A stretch of 64,000 nt of DNA from assembly GCF_001038625.1 (NCBI RefSeq), contig NZ_CP011803.1, forward strand, positions 1,488,001 through 1,552,000, written 5' to 3'. Shown in pieces: positions 9,433 to 18,629 of the stretch (the first letter of the stretch is position 1; every line of letters starts with the position of its first letter). The translations under genes were made by a program, and so were the position numbers. The notes below the pieces were generated by a model. The model was not told the origin of the DNA, did no database searches, and worked only from the letters and a program-made list of their open reading frames with translations. This stretch comes from Clostridium carboxidivorans P7 (lineage in GTDB: Bacteria > Bacillota > Clostridia > Clostridiales > Clostridiaceae).

Positions 9433-9472
9433 ATTTTCAAATAAAATATGAAGAATGAAAGGTGTTATAAAT

Positions 9473-9967
9473 ATGATAAGTAAAAATATAGTATTGATAG
9501 GCATGCCAGGCAGCGGAAAAACAACTATAGGAAAAATTTTATATGAAAAATTGAGAACGGATTTTATTGATATGGATGATTATATAGAAGATAGAGAAGG
9601 AAAAACTATACCAGATATATTCAAAAATGGAGAAGATTACTTTAGAAAATTAGAAAAAGAAGCTGTTTGTGAAGTAAGCACAAAAAAATCAGCTATAATA
9701 TCCACTGGTGGTGGAGTAATCAAAAATTTTTCAAATATAGAAAACCTTAAGAAAAATGGAATTGTAATTTTTATAGATAGACCTGTAGAAAATATTGCAC
9801 AGGATATAAATGTATTAAGCAGACCTCTTTTAAAAGATGGAGTAGGAAAATTATATGAACTTTTAGATGAAAGATATGAACTCTACAAAAAGTATTCGGA
9901 TTTTCAAGTTGAAAATAATGGTAAAATTGAAGATGTAATTGAAAAAATACTTGAATTAGCCAAATAA
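9473..9967 (+). CDS. aroK: Shikimate kinase
   Basis: Phosphorylates shikimate at O3. The P-loop GMPGSGKTT, DMDDYIE (shikimate-binding Asp), FRKLE, STGGGVI and the lid SRPLL are present. The frame opens at an ATG at 9455, but GAAAGGTG (9457-9464) fits the ATG at 9473, giving 164 residues. Last gene of the aro operon. No aroD for dehydroquinate dehydratase occurs in the operon. Confidence 0.93.
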   Translation: MISKNIVLIGMPGSGKTTIGKILYEKLRTDFIDMDDYIEDREGKTIPDIFKNGEDYFRKLEKEAVCEVSTKKSAIISTGGGVIKNFSNIENLKKNGIVIFIDRPVENIAQDINVLSRPLLKDGVGKLYELLDERYELYKKYSDFQVENNGKIEDVIEKILELAK

Positions 9968-9994
9968 AAAAATCATAGTTTCACAAGATTTAGG

Positions 9995-10057
9995 CATATG
10001 AAGAAAATAACTAGTAAATACTTAAATACATTCTCAACTTGTTATTTATTTCATATG
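9995..10057. repeat. Inverted repeat after aroK
   Basis: 17-base arms (9995-10011 and 10041-10057), beginning CATATGAA and ending TTCATATG, pair with two mismatches around a 29-base loop. No T run follows, so this is either a weak terminator of the aro operon or a protein-binding or structured element. A second short pair of arms (10142-10149/10164-10171) overlaps the end of the neighbouring LysR gene. Confidence 0.4.
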
Positions 10058-10163
10058 TCTATAATTATATATTGCATCTTTTAAAATATCTAATAGTTTT
10101 TTTATGTATAATCAATAGAACAATTCTATAGATTGTAAAGCGCATATAAAAATTAAAAAGATC

Positions 10164-11075
10164 TTATATGCACTTATTTACATCTAAATAATTTTTTTTA
10201 CCATATTTAATTGCAAATGAACGAAAAGAATCTGTAGCAAGAGTATTATAACGATCTTTAACAGTAGCTGCATAAATAAATCTTTTGTAATTTGGCTGCT
10301 TAATTTTAATTATTTTCACATCAAAATTTTTTAAAGATGGTATATTTGGAATAATTGCTATTCCATAGTTAATAGCTACAAAACCAGCTATAGCACTATC
10401 CTCTTCAGCCTCACATGCAATTTTAGGTACGATATTTGAATCTTTAAACATTTTATCTATGAGTGGGCGCAAACCACTTTCATTACTGAAGAAAACAAAA
10501 GGATAAGGTGCAGTTTCGTTTAAACTTACACTTTTATAATTGGAAAGAGGATGATCTTTAGGTACAATGATAACTAATTCTTCTTGTGCTATAGGAATAA
10601 AATCGATATTTGGTTCATTTTCAACAAAAGAGCAAAAAACCAGGTCAAATTTTCCTTGCTTAAGGTTATTGATTAAATATTGAGTGTTTCCTTGAGCAAA
10701 AGAAAATTCTACATTTTTATAATTAGTTTCATTTAAAAAGCTTTGAACTATATTAGGTACAAATTTGGAACCTAAAGTGTAAATAAAGGCTAGGTCAACT
10801 TTTCCTTCCGTAGGGCTTACCATTTTTAATAATAGATTTTTACCCAAATCCAATTCATCAAGGGCTTTTTCTACATAAGAAAGAAAAAAACGTCCGTACT
10901 TTGTCAGCTTTACATTTCTACCCTCCTTTTCAAATAACTGAGTACCAAATTCTCTCTCTAATTCTGAAATACTATAACTTAAACTAGGCTGTGTTATGTA
11001 TAATTTTTCAGCTGCCCTTGTGTAATGCTCGGTTTGTGCTAAAACACGAAAGTATTGAAGCTGTTTTAAATTCAT
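10164..11075 (-). CDS. LysR-type regulator, divergent from a flavin reductase gene
   Basis: 303 residues. The N-terminal winged helix (YFRVLAQTEHYTRAAEKL then TQPSLSYSISELE) is followed by a periplasmic-binding-like effector domain from about residue 90. GAGGTGAG precedes the ATG on the minus strand. It is transcribed away from the FadH-like gene at 11425 across 349 bases, the usual layout for a LysR activator and its target. Two closely related LysR genes lie at 13532 and 16552; the effector is probably a shikimate-pathway compound (inference). Confidence 0.88.
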   Translation of the reverse strand: MNLKQLQYFRVLAQTEHYTRAAEKLYITQPSLSYSISELEREFGTQLFEKEGRNVKLTKYGRFFLSYVEKALDELDLGKNLLLKMVSPTEGKVDLAFIYTLGSKFVPNIVQSFLNETNYKNVEFSFAQGNTQYLINNLKQGKFDLVFCSFVENEPNIDFIPIAQEELVIIVPKDHPLSNYKSVSLNETAPYPFVFFSNESGLRPLIDKMFKDSNIVPKIACEAEEDSAIAGFVAINYGIAIIPNIPSLKNFDVKIIKIKQPNYKRFIYAATVKDRYNTLATDSFRSFAIKYGKKNYLDVNKCI

Positions 11076-11424
11076 TTTAACTCACCTCTGAAAATATTGT
11101 TATTTTACTGCTTTTTTTAGAATTTTTTATCGTTTATAGTATTAATTATAATAGAATATATAAATAAATTCTATAGCTTTGAAGGAAAATATGAATTAGA
11201 TTTATGATAACGGTTTTGCTATAATGAATCACAAGATGAATGTTAATTAACAAACACATTCATTTAAGTTTAGTTGTATTGTTAAAAAAAGTATTTAATG
11301 TAGTGAAAATCCAATTATCCGTACAAACACGATATAAATACAATATGTAAAAGAAAAATTTTTCATATTGTTTCTAAATTCTACTATAAAGATAAAAATA
11401 GAATATAAAAATGGAGGAAGAAAA
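11076..11424. promoter_or_regulatory. Divergent LysR/target control region
   Basis: 349 bases without a gene. It contains an ATAGAAT...ATTCTAT inverted repeat (about 11153-11173) of the dyad kind LysR proteins bind, and a GATAACGGTTTT stretch near 11206 resembling the GATAACGATTACT box upstream of aroD and of the third ydiB. I could not fix -35/-10 elements with confidence. Confidence 0.4.
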
Positions 11425-13431
11425 ATGAAAAGCAAATATCCAAATCTTTTGTCACCAATTACTATAAATGGAATGACACTTAGAAATAGAACTGTTATGC
11501 CGCCAATAGGTAGTAATTTTGCTACTGTTAGTGCAGAAGTATCTGAAGAGATGATTAAATATTATGAATTAAGAGCAAAAGGTGGCACAGGACTTATCAT
11601 AGTTGAAAATGCTTGTGTTGATTTTCCAATGGGAACTAATGGAACAAAACAGTGTAGAATTGATGATAATCAATATGTACCTGGACTTTATACATTAGTG
11701 GAAAGACTTCATGCTTATGGAGCTAAAGTATCAATTCAACTTAACCATGCTGGAGCATCTGCTTATGCTGCAAGATTAGGTGGTGTACAAGCAGTTTCAG
11801 CTTCTAATATTCCTTCAAAAACAGGTGGAGCAATTCCTAGACCTTTAACTGTAGAGGAAATGAAAGATATTGCAAAAAAATATGGAGAATCTGCTGCAAG
11901 AGCTCAATTAGCAGGATTTGATTCAGTTGAAATTCATGCAGGTCACTCTTATTTACTTAATCAGTTCTTATCACCTTTATTTAATGATAGAACTGATGAA
12001 TTTGGTGGAAGTGCCGAAAATAGAGCAAGATTTGCAGTAATGGTTATAGACAGCGTAAGAGCTGCAGTAGGTCCTAGATTTCCAATTTCTATAAGAATCA
12101 GTGCCGATGATATGATTGAGGGAGGTAACACTCTTGAAGATTCTCTAGAATTGATGGGATATATGCAGGAAAAAGTAGATTTTTTAAATATTTCTATAGC
12201 GCAAAATGATACTTTATATCTTCAACATGACAAAATGAGTTTAGCAGAAGGCTGGAGAAGCTATATGGCTAAGGATTTCAAAGAAAAATTCAATAAACCA
12301 GTAATAACTTCAGGAAACATCCGTTCTCCAAAGGTTGCTGAGGAAATCATTGCTAAAGGAGATGCAGATCTTCTTGCTATGGGTCGTGGTTTAATTGCAG
12401 AGCCATATTGGGCTAACAAGGTTGCTAATGGACAGGAACATCTTCTTAGAAGATGTATATCTTGTAATATAGGATGTGCTGATCACCGTTTAGCAAAATC
12501 ACAACCAATTCGCTGCAGTATAAATCCAGATCTTTTATTTGAAGATGCTTATAAAGAAAAACAAGTAAAGAAACCTGTTAATGTTGTAGTTATTGGTGGA
12601 GGTACAGCAGGACTCGAAGCTGCATGTACTGCTGCAGAAGTAGGTTGTAATGTAACATTATTAGAACAAAAGGACAGATTAGGCGGATTAGCTTGGATGA
12701 TAGGAACGATTCCAGCAAAAGCAAGAATTCACTATTTCGTAGAATATTTAGAGAATAGAGTGAAAGAACTTCCTAACCTTAAAGTAAAACTTAACACAAA
12801 AGCTTCAAAGGAAGTATTAGATGAATTAAATCCAGATATTATAATAAATGCAACAGGATCGAAACCATTACTTCCTCCAATAGCAGGATTATTGGATCGT
12901 GTAGATAAAGCTGGATCAAAGGTTAAATCAACATTTGGCTTTATTAATAACATCAAAGATTTTGATAAAGACTGTAAAGATAAAAAAGTCGTAGTAGTAG
13001 GTGGAGGCGCAGTAGGACTTGATGTTGTAGAATTCTTTGCTGAAAGAGGAGCAGATGTTGCTGTCATAGAAATGATGCCAGTAATAGGAAAAGATTTAGA
13101 TACTAATACAAAGCTTGATGTATATCATATGATGAAAGTAAATAATGTTAAACAGCTTGCAAATACTGCACTTCAGGCTGTTAATGATAGTTCCTTTACA
13201 GTGAAAAATCCTGAAGGAGCTGTTGTAGATATAAACTTCGATTATGGTTTTGTATGCCTAGGAATGAGATCAGAAAATGCTGAATTCCCTATGGTTGAAG
13301 AGTATGCTTCAGAAAAGGATGTAAAACTTCTTAACATTGGTGATAGTGTAAGAGCAAGAAGAATAATATCTGGTGTTGAAGAAGGTAGAAATGTAGTTAA
13401 AACTTTAGAGGTTATGGGTGCATTTAAATAA
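11425..13431 (+). CDS. FadH-like NADH:flavin oxidoreductase (FMN/4Fe-4S/FAD), copy 1
   Basis: 668 residues with the three-part layout of 2,4-dienoyl-CoA reductase and related ene-reductases. An old-yellow-enzyme barrel (~1-340) has EIHAGHSYLLNQFLSP and RTDEFGGS. A Cys cluster CISCNIGC plus a later Cys binds 4Fe-4S. A Rossmann FAD/NAD module follows (GGGTAGLEAA; second GGGAVGLDV). The family reduces C=C bonds or opens hydroxylated rings with NAD(P)H. Here it is surrounded by shikimate/quinate genes, so a cyclohexene- or cyclohexadiene-carboxylate substrate is plausible (inference). The start is the ATG at 11425 behind GGAGG (11413-11417), not the upstream in-frame codon. Confidence 0.88.
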   Translation: MKSKYPNLLSPITINGMTLRNRTVMPPIGSNFATVSAEVSEEMIKYYELRAKGGTGLIIVENACVDFPMGTNGTKQCRIDDNQYVPGLYTLVERLHAYGAKVSIQLNHAGASAYAARLGGVQAVSASNIPSKTGGAIPRPLTVEEMKDIAKKYGESAARAQLAGFDSVEIHAGHSYLLNQFLSPLFNDRTDEFGGSAENRARFAVMVIDSVRAAVGPRFPISIRISADDMIEGGNTLEDSLELMGYMQEKVDFLNISIAQNDTLYLQHDKMSLAEGWRSYMAKDFKEKFNKPVITSGNIRSPKVAEEIIAKGDADLLAMGRGLIAEPYWANKVANGQEHLLRRCISCNIGCADHRLAKSQPIRCSINPDLLFEDAYKEKQVKKPVNVVVIGGGTAGLEAACTAAEVGCNVTLLEQKDRLGGLAWMIGTIPAKARIHYFVEYLENRVKELPNLKVKLNTKASKEVLDELNPDIIINATGSKPLLPPIAGLLDRVDKAGSKVKSTFGFINNIKDFDKDCKDKKVVVVGGGAVGLDVVEFFAERGADVAVIEMMPVIGKDLDTNTKLDVYHMMKVNNVKQLANTALQAVNDSSFTVKNPEGAVVDINFDYGFVCLGMRSENAEFPMVEEYASEKDVKLLNIGDSVRARRIISGVEEGRNVVKTLEVMGAFK

Positions 13432-13491
13432 TAGGATACTATTGTACTACTTAATGAAACTGAAGTAATAATTAAATTGAGTAAAAATAAT

Positions 13492-13535
13492 GCCGATTAA
13501 GATGATTTGAGTTCATCTTAATCGGCTATTTTTAT
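13492..13535. terminator. Bidirectional terminator between convergent genes
   Basis: A perfect 14-bp stem (13492-13505 with 13513-13526) and 7-base loop are flanked by T-rich DNA on both sides. It sits between the flavin reductase and the convergent LysR gene. Confidence 0.85.
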
Positions 13536-14428
13536 AAGCAGTCACTTACAGAACTTTTTTCCTTTATGTATGAAATAAAATTGATAACAGCAGGAGGAAA
13601 ATACTTATTCTTTTTGTATGCAAGATATATTATCTGAGAATATCTTGGGCTGCTGATGTTTATTTTTTTTACTTTAGCATGTGCAAGAGCAGGTGCTTCA
13701 GATATAATAGCTACTCCAAAGTTTGCAGCAACTAGTGAAGAAATAGCATATTCATCAGCAGCTTCACAAATAATTTTTGGATTTAAATTAATACTTTTCA
13801 ATAATTTTAAAGTAGTTTTTCCCATAGCAGAAGTTTTATCATATGCTACTAAAGGATAGGGTTCAATGACATTCAAATCAATGCTGTCAAATTTTGAAAG
13901 TGGATGATCAAAAGGAACAATTACAAATAAATCCTTTTTAATAATGGGAACAAACATAATGTCAGGTTCATTTTCTATATGAGAACAAAAAATTAAATCA
14001 TATTTATCGTTTTTTAGTTCTTCTAACATTTTATAAGAAAAACCTTGTTTAAATGTGAAAGTAACATTTTTATTTTGTTCTATATTTAAAAAACTACGTA
14101 CTGTATCAGGAATATAATATTGTGCTAATGGAGAAATATATGCTATATCAACATGGCCATGTTCACTGCTTGCTAATTGATTCATCTTATTTTTTGCATT
14201 TTCTAATTCGTTTAATATGTTTTCGACATATTGTAAAAATATTTTACCATATTTAGTTAAATGAACATTCCTTCCTTCTTTATCAAATAGGCAAATACCA
14301 AGTTCTGATTCTAAATTTAGCATTGATTTACTTAAACTAGGTTGAGATACATTTAACTCTAAAGCTGCTTGTCTAAAGTGCTCTAATTGAGCAATTTTTC
14401 TAAAATAATACAATTGGCTTAAGTTCAT
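13532..14428 (-). CDS. LysR-type regulator, divergent from aroD-ydiB
   Basis: 298 residues. The winged helix is at the N-terminus (HFRQAALELNVSQPSLSKSM) and the LysR substrate domain follows. A TAGGAGG site precedes the ATG on the minus strand. It faces the aroD-ydiB pair across 303 bases and probably controls it. Clearly paralogous to the LysR proteins at 10164 and 16552. Confidence 0.88.
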   Translation of the reverse strand: MNLSQLYYFRKIAQLEHFRQAALELNVSQPSLSKSMLNLESELGICLFDKEGRNVHLTKYGKIFLQYVENILNELENAKNKMNQLASSEHGHVDIAYISPLAQYYIPDTVRSFLNIEQNKNVTFTFKQGFSYKMLEELKNDKYDLIFCSHIENEPDIMFVPIIKKDLFVIVPFDHPLSKFDSIDLNVIEPYPLVAYDKTSAMGKTTLKLLKSINLNPKIICEAADEYAISSLVAANFGVAIISEAPALAHAKVKKINISSPRYSQIIYLAYKKNKYFPPAVINFISYIKEKSSVSDCL

Positions 14429-14731
14429 AAATTAGTCCTCCTAAATAGAATAATATATAGTATACCATAATTGATAGATAAAAACTATTAATAATCATAG
14501 AAATATGTATTAGAATTATCAAACACATTGCAGTATAATAAAGTCAAGATATGTTAAAAAAATAACTAAACTGTTATAAAATATACAATTATAGTAGAAA
14601 AACTTTTATTATGTAGTGTTTTGTACAACATTATCTGTTAAAATCTATAAGTAATAAATTTTTTGATTCTTTAAGATAACGATTACTTAATCTTAATTGA
14701 TAATTTAAAAAGTTAAGAAAGGAAGGAAAAA
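14429..14731. promoter_or_regulatory. Control region upstream of aroD, duplicated upstream of the third ydiB
   Basis: Two blocks of this region recur at 28393-28431 and 28564-28580. The first is a CTATTAATAAT...ATGTATTAGAATT block (14485-14523). The second is TTAAGATAACGATTACT (14681-14697). A related CGATTACTTAAT occurs at 17573-17585 upstream of the quiC-like gene. The common blocks are candidate LysR operators or promoter elements; the second is only 35 bases before the aroD start. Confidence 0.5.
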
Positions 14732-15499
14732 ATGAAAAGTATAGTTCAAGTAAGAAATATGAAATTAGGTCAGGGAATTCCTAAAATAGCAGTTCCATTT
14801 ATGGGACGCAACAATGAAGAAATTATGAAAGATGTAGCTTATTTAAAAGAAATTAAGCTGGATGTTGCAGAATGGAGAATCGATTTTTACGAAGATGTAT
14901 ATAAAATTGAAAAAGTAAAAGAAATTTTGGCTGAGGTTAGAAAAGCCTTAGGAGATACAACTTTATTAGTTACTTTCAGAACTTCTAAGGAAGGTGGAGC
15001 AAAGGAAATCACATTAGAATATTATGTAGAATTGCAAAAGGCAATAGCAGCAACAGGCAATGCAGATATGATTGATGTGGAATTATTTGTTGGTGCTGAA
15101 GAAACTGTAAAAGGAATTGTAAAAGCAGCACATGAACATGATGTTAAAGTAATTATGTCTAATCATGATTTTGATAAGACACCTAGCAAAAATGAAATAA
15201 TAGCAAGATTGTGCAAAATGCAAGAATTAGGAGCAGATGTTCCTAAGATAGCAGTAATGCCTTTAAGCAGCACAGATGTAATTGAATTATTAACAGCTAC
15301 AAATGAAATGGTACGTGATCATGATAGAACACCAATTATAACTATGTCAATGGGTCCACTAGGAGTTATAAGCCGTTTAGCAGGTGAAGCCTTTGGATCA
15401 GCACTTACTTTTGGATCAGCAAAAGTTGCATCAGCTCCAGGACAATTGGAAGCAAATGAATTGTGCAAAATACTTTCACTTATTAGTGCTAACAAATAG
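14732..15499 (+). CDS. aroD: 3-dehydroquinate dehydratase, type I
   Basis: Interconverts 3-dehydroquinate and 3-dehydroshikimate through a Schiff base. The catalytic His145 (SNHDFDKTPS) and Lys172 (PKIAVMPLSS) are present, with EWRIDFYED and MIDVELF in the barrel. 255 residues, full length. It is the first gene of a pair with ydiB, opposite a LysR gene, and not part of the biosynthetic operon, which has no dehydroquinase. A catabolic role is likely, with a possible second duty in biosynthesis unless a type II enzyme exists elsewhere. Confidence 0.94.
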   Translation: MKSIVQVRNMKLGQGIPKIAVPFMGRNNEEIMKDVAYLKEIKLDVAEWRIDFYEDVYKIEKVKEILAEVRKALGDTTLLVTFRTSKEGGAKEITLEYYVELQKAIAATGNADMIDVELFVGAEETVKGIVKAAHEHDVKVIMSNHDFDKTPSKNEIIARLCKMQELGADVPKIAVMPLSSTDVIELLTATNEMVRDHDRTPIITMSMGPLGVISRLAGEAFGSALTFGSAKVASAPGQLEANELCKILSLISANK

Positions 15500-15556
15500 T
15501 TATTATAATAAACAACTATTTAAAAATATAATTTAAATATAAAGGAGACGATTATT

Positions 15557-16429
15557 ATGGCAGAAAGAATTACAGGACACACAGAACTTATAGGATTAAT
15601 AGCATATCCAATTAGACATTCAAGTTCACCAGCAATGCACAATGAAGCATTTGCAAAATTAGGCTTGGATTATGCTTACCTTGCATTTGAAGTAGGTAAT
15701 GAAGAATTAGAGGATACTATAAAAGGCTTCAGAGCAATGAAAGTTCGTGGATCAAATGTATCAATGCCAAATAAAACAGTGGTACATAAGTATCTTGACA
15801 AGTTATCAGAAGCAGCAGAGCTTTGCGGTGCAGTTAATACAATTGTAAATGACAATGGTGTTTTAACTGGACACATCACAGATGGTATTGGTTATATGCA
15901 ATCATTAAAAGATGCTGGAATTGATGTTATTGGCAAGAAAATAACAATAGCAGGAGCAGGTGGAGCAGCTACAGCAATAGAAATACAAGCAGCTTTAGAT
16001 GGAGTAAAGGAAATATCAATATTTAACCGTAAAGATGAATTCTTCGAAAGAGGAAAGAAAACAGTAAAAGATATTAATGAAAAAACTAACTGTAAAGCAA
16101 CTTTATATGATTTAGATGATCTTGCAAAACTAAAAGAAGAAATTGCAGATAGCTATTTATTTGCTAATGCAACTGGTGTTGGAATGAAACCTTTAGAAGG
16201 ACAAACTTATATTCCAGATCCAAGCTTCTTAAGACCAGATTTAATTGTAACAGATACAGTTTATGCACCTGCAGAAACTGCATTGTTAAAAATGGCAAAA
16301 GAAGTAGGATGTAAAACAATGAATGGTTTTGGAATGATGCTATTCCAAGGAGCAGCAGCTTTCAAACTATGGACTGGAAAAGAAATGCCTATAGAACACA
16401 TGAAAAAGGTATTAAACATTAAATATTAA
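15557..16429 (+). CDS. ydiB: YdiB-type quinate/shikimate dehydrogenase, copy 1
   Basis: 290 residues, matching in plan the E. coli YdiB family, which oxidises quinate and shikimate with NAD(P). The N-terminal substrate site has YPIRHSSSPAM and VSMPNK with catalytic Lys73, partnered by Asp109. The nucleotide loop is GAGGAATA, followed by NRKDEF. The usual NTD motif reads ITD (Ile107), unlike the biosynthetic AroE. By hand count it differs from copy 3 (28653) at 27 of 290 positions. AAAGGAG precedes the ATG; 57 bases after aroD, same operon. Confidence 0.9.
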   Translation: MAERITGHTELIGLIAYPIRHSSSPAMHNEAFAKLGLDYAYLAFEVGNEELEDTIKGFRAMKVRGSNVSMPNKTVVHKYLDKLSEAAELCGAVNTIVNDNGVLTGHITDGIGYMQSLKDAGIDVIGKKITIAGAGGAATAIEIQAALDGVKEISIFNRKDEFFERGKKTVKDINEKTNCKATLYDLDDLAKLKEEIADSYLFANATGVGMKPLEGQTYIPDPSFLRPDLIVTDTVYAPAETALLKMAKEVGCKTMNGFGMMLFQGAAAFKLWTGKEMPIEHMKKVLNIKY

Positions 16430-16440
16430 TTAAGATTTTA

Positions 16441-16514
16441 TATACATATAATAAACATAACATATACACAAATTCAAGTGTGTTAATGTTTATTAAATGT
16501 TTATTATATGTATA
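16441..16514. terminator. Bidirectional terminator, 18-bp perfect stem
   Basis: Arms 16441-16458 and 16497-16514 are perfectly complementary over 18 bases, and the enclosed DNA folds further (CACAAATTCAAGTG). It lies between the convergent ydiB copy 1 and the LysR gene at 16552. No long T run, so termination is inferred from position and stability. Confidence 0.6.
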
Positions 16515-16551
16515 CAATTCACATTAAAATACAACTAAACTTAAATCATTA

Positions 16552-17442
16552 TTATATTTGAGCATGTTCTATAACAAAATTTTTGAATTCATGAACAACT
16601 GGTGCAAGGTAACCATCTTTCAACATTGCTAAATAAAATAACCTTTCAAAACTTGGACTTGAAATTTCAATTACTTTCAAATTCATAGAATTCAAAATAG
16701 GCATGTTAGGACAAACTGCAATGCCAAAATTTTTAGCAACAAGTCCAGCAATTACTTGATCTTCTTCAACTTCATAAGCAATTTTAGGTTGCTTACCAAT
16801 TTGTGCAAACAAATCATCAACTATAGGTCTAAGTCCACTTTTGCTTGTAAAAAAGATTTGAGGATACGGAATAGTATCAATTAGATCTATTGAGGTTTTA
16901 TCTGCAAGTGGATGGTTAGTAGGAACAATTAATACTAGCTCTTGACTAGCAACTGGTGTAAATTCAATACCTTGTTCTTTACCAATTTTGGAGCAGAAAG
17001 CAATATCATATTTTCTCTCCTTAAGACCTTGAATGATATCAACAGAAGTTGCTATAGTGTGAAAATTAAATTCTATTGATTTTTGTCTGTAGGCTTCTAG
17101 AAATTTTCGAGTAATATCTGGCACAAAATCTGTTCCTAATGTGCGAAGAAAGGCTAGATGAATTTTACCTTCACCACTGCCAATGAGTTTTAAAGTTTTA
17201 ATACTTGAATCAAGAATTTCTAAGGATTTTTCTACATTATTTAAAAATATTTTTCCATATTTGGTAAGTACAATGTTTCTACCATCTTTTTCAAACAAAG
17301 AAATACCTAATTCATTTTCTAATAATGATATTGCGTGGCTTAAACTTGGCTGAGTGATCATTAATTTCTCGGCAGCCTTTGTATAATGTTCTAAATGTGC
17401 CAAAGTTACAAAATAGCGTAAATGATATAAATTCAATTTCAT
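16552..17442 (-). CDS. LysR-type regulator, divergent from the quiC-like operon
   Basis: 296 residues with an N-terminal winged helix (TQPSLSHAISLLENELG) and a LysR effector domain. It reads away from the dehydroshikimate dehydratase operon at 17715. From memory, Listeria has a similar set (LysR regulator QuiR, dehydroshikimate dehydratase, NADH oxidase-like protein, shikimate dehydrogenase, transporters) induced by shikimate. This one is therefore the best candidate for a QuiR counterpart, but the assignment is by context only. Confidence 0.87.
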   Translation of the reverse strand: MKLNLYHLRYFVTLAHLEHYTKAAEKLMITQPSLSHAISLLENELGISLFEKDGRNIVLTKYGKIFLNNVEKSLEILDSSIKTLKLIGSGEGKIHLAFLRTLGTDFVPDITRKFLEAYRQKSIEFNFHTIATSVDIIQGLKERKYDIAFCSKIGKEQGIEFTPVASQELVLIVPTNHPLADKTSIDLIDTIPYPQIFFTSKSGLRPIVDDLFAQIGKQPKIAYEVEEDQVIAGLVAKNFGIAVCPNMPILNSMNLKVIEISSPSFERLFYLAMLKDGYLAPVVHEFKNFVIEHAQI

Positions 17443-17714
17443 ACCTCACTTTCAAAATATGATTGACATGATTATAACATAATCTATACATAAAATCTAT
17501 GAATTATTAGGAAATTATCAATTTGTTTTATGAAAACTTATATAATATAATGAATTTATAAATTTCACTTAAATCGATTACTTAATTGAAATTTAGGCTA
17601 TTTTAATAGAAAATCTATCGGTAGAAACTAGTTTGATTAAGTTAAATTTTTTATACATAAATTGAAAACTAAGCTAAATTAATAACAATTTTTTACTTGA
17701 AAGGGGATTATACT
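17443..17714. promoter_or_regulatory. Divergent control region of the quiC-like operon
   Basis: Contains a repeated CTAT element (AATCTATACATAAAATCTATG, about 17481-17501), the CGATTACTTAAT box shared with the aroD control region, and AT-rich DNA with a possible -10 TATAAT at 17541-17546. Probable LysR operator and promoters; the exact boundaries are not certain. Confidence 0.4.
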
Positions 17715-18569
17715 ATGAAAAATCAATGCCCACCAATTACAGTTAGTTCATGGACATTAGGAGATCAATGCAAATTTGAAGAAAGAGTTAAAGCAGCAAA
17801 GGAAGCAGGTTATGACGGAATAGGTCTTCGTGCTGAAACATATGTAGATGCATTAAATGAAGGTTTATTCGATGCTGATATACTTGATATTCTTAAAAAA
17901 TATGATATGAAGGTTACTGAAGTTGAATATATTACACTTTGGGCTGAAGATAATCGTTCCTATGAACAAAAATATAAAGAACAAATGTGCTTCCATATGT
18001 GTGAATTATTCGGTGTTAACCATATAAATATTGGATTAATGGAAACTTATAGTGTAGAACACACTGCACAAAAATTAAAAGAATTATGTCAAAGAGCTGG
18101 TAAATATGTTATTGGTGTAGAACCTATGCCATACAGTGGTATTCCAGATGTTAAAAAGGGCTGGGCAGTAGTTAAGGCTTCTGGCTGTGACAATGCTAAG
18201 CTTATATTAGATACATGGCATTGGGCAAGAGCAAATCAAGAAAATGATATTAAATTATTAGAAGGTATCCCAGCTGATAAAATTGTATCTATACAGATCA
18301 ATGATGTTTATGAAAGACCTTATGCAAAATCTATATTAAGAGATGAGTCAATGCATGACAGACTTGCACCAGGTACTGGAATCAATGTAACAGAAGGTTT
18401 TGTTCAGATGATCAAAGAAAAAGGTATCAAACCTGCATGTATCGGTGTTGAAGTAATAAGTGATGCTATTTTAGCAAAAGGTATTGCCGAAGCAGCTAAG
18501 CACACATATGACAATACTATAAAAGTATTAGATAAAGCTTGGCCAGAAGTTTCTCCAAAGACAAAATAG
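17715..18569 (+). CDS. quiC: 3-dehydroshikimate dehydratase, QuiC/AsbF type (xylose isomerase-like barrel)
   Basis: 284-residue TIM barrel of the sugar-phosphate isomerase/epimerase superfamily. Four metal ligands expected for QuiC/AsbF enzymes can be placed: Glu136 (GVEPMPY), Asp166 (LILDTWHW), Gln194 (SIQINDV) and Glu246 (GVEVISD). Such enzymes aromatise 3-dehydroshikimate to protocatechuate. The neighbours (LysR, FadH-like reductase, YdiB, MFS) support a shikimate/quinate route. A different barrel isomerase is the alternative. ATG at 17715 behind AAGGGG (17701-17706). Confidence 0.75.
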   Translation: MKNQCPPITVSSWTLGDQCKFEERVKAAKEAGYDGIGLRAETYVDALNEGLFDADILDILKKYDMKVTEVEYITLWAEDNRSYEQKYKEQMCFHMCELFGVNHINIGLMETYSVEHTAQKLKELCQRAGKYVIGVEPMPYSGIPDVKKGWAVVKASGCDNAKLILDTWHWARANQENDIKLLEGIPADKIVSIQINDVYERPYAKSILRDESMHDRLAPGTGINVTEGFVQMIKEKGIKPACIGVEVISDAILAKGIAEAAKHTYDNTIKVLDKAWPEVSPKTK

Positions 18570-18629
18570 TAAGACATAATATATTATAAGTTTTAATGGA
18601 TTTTAAAAAACGAAAGGATGAGATTTTTT

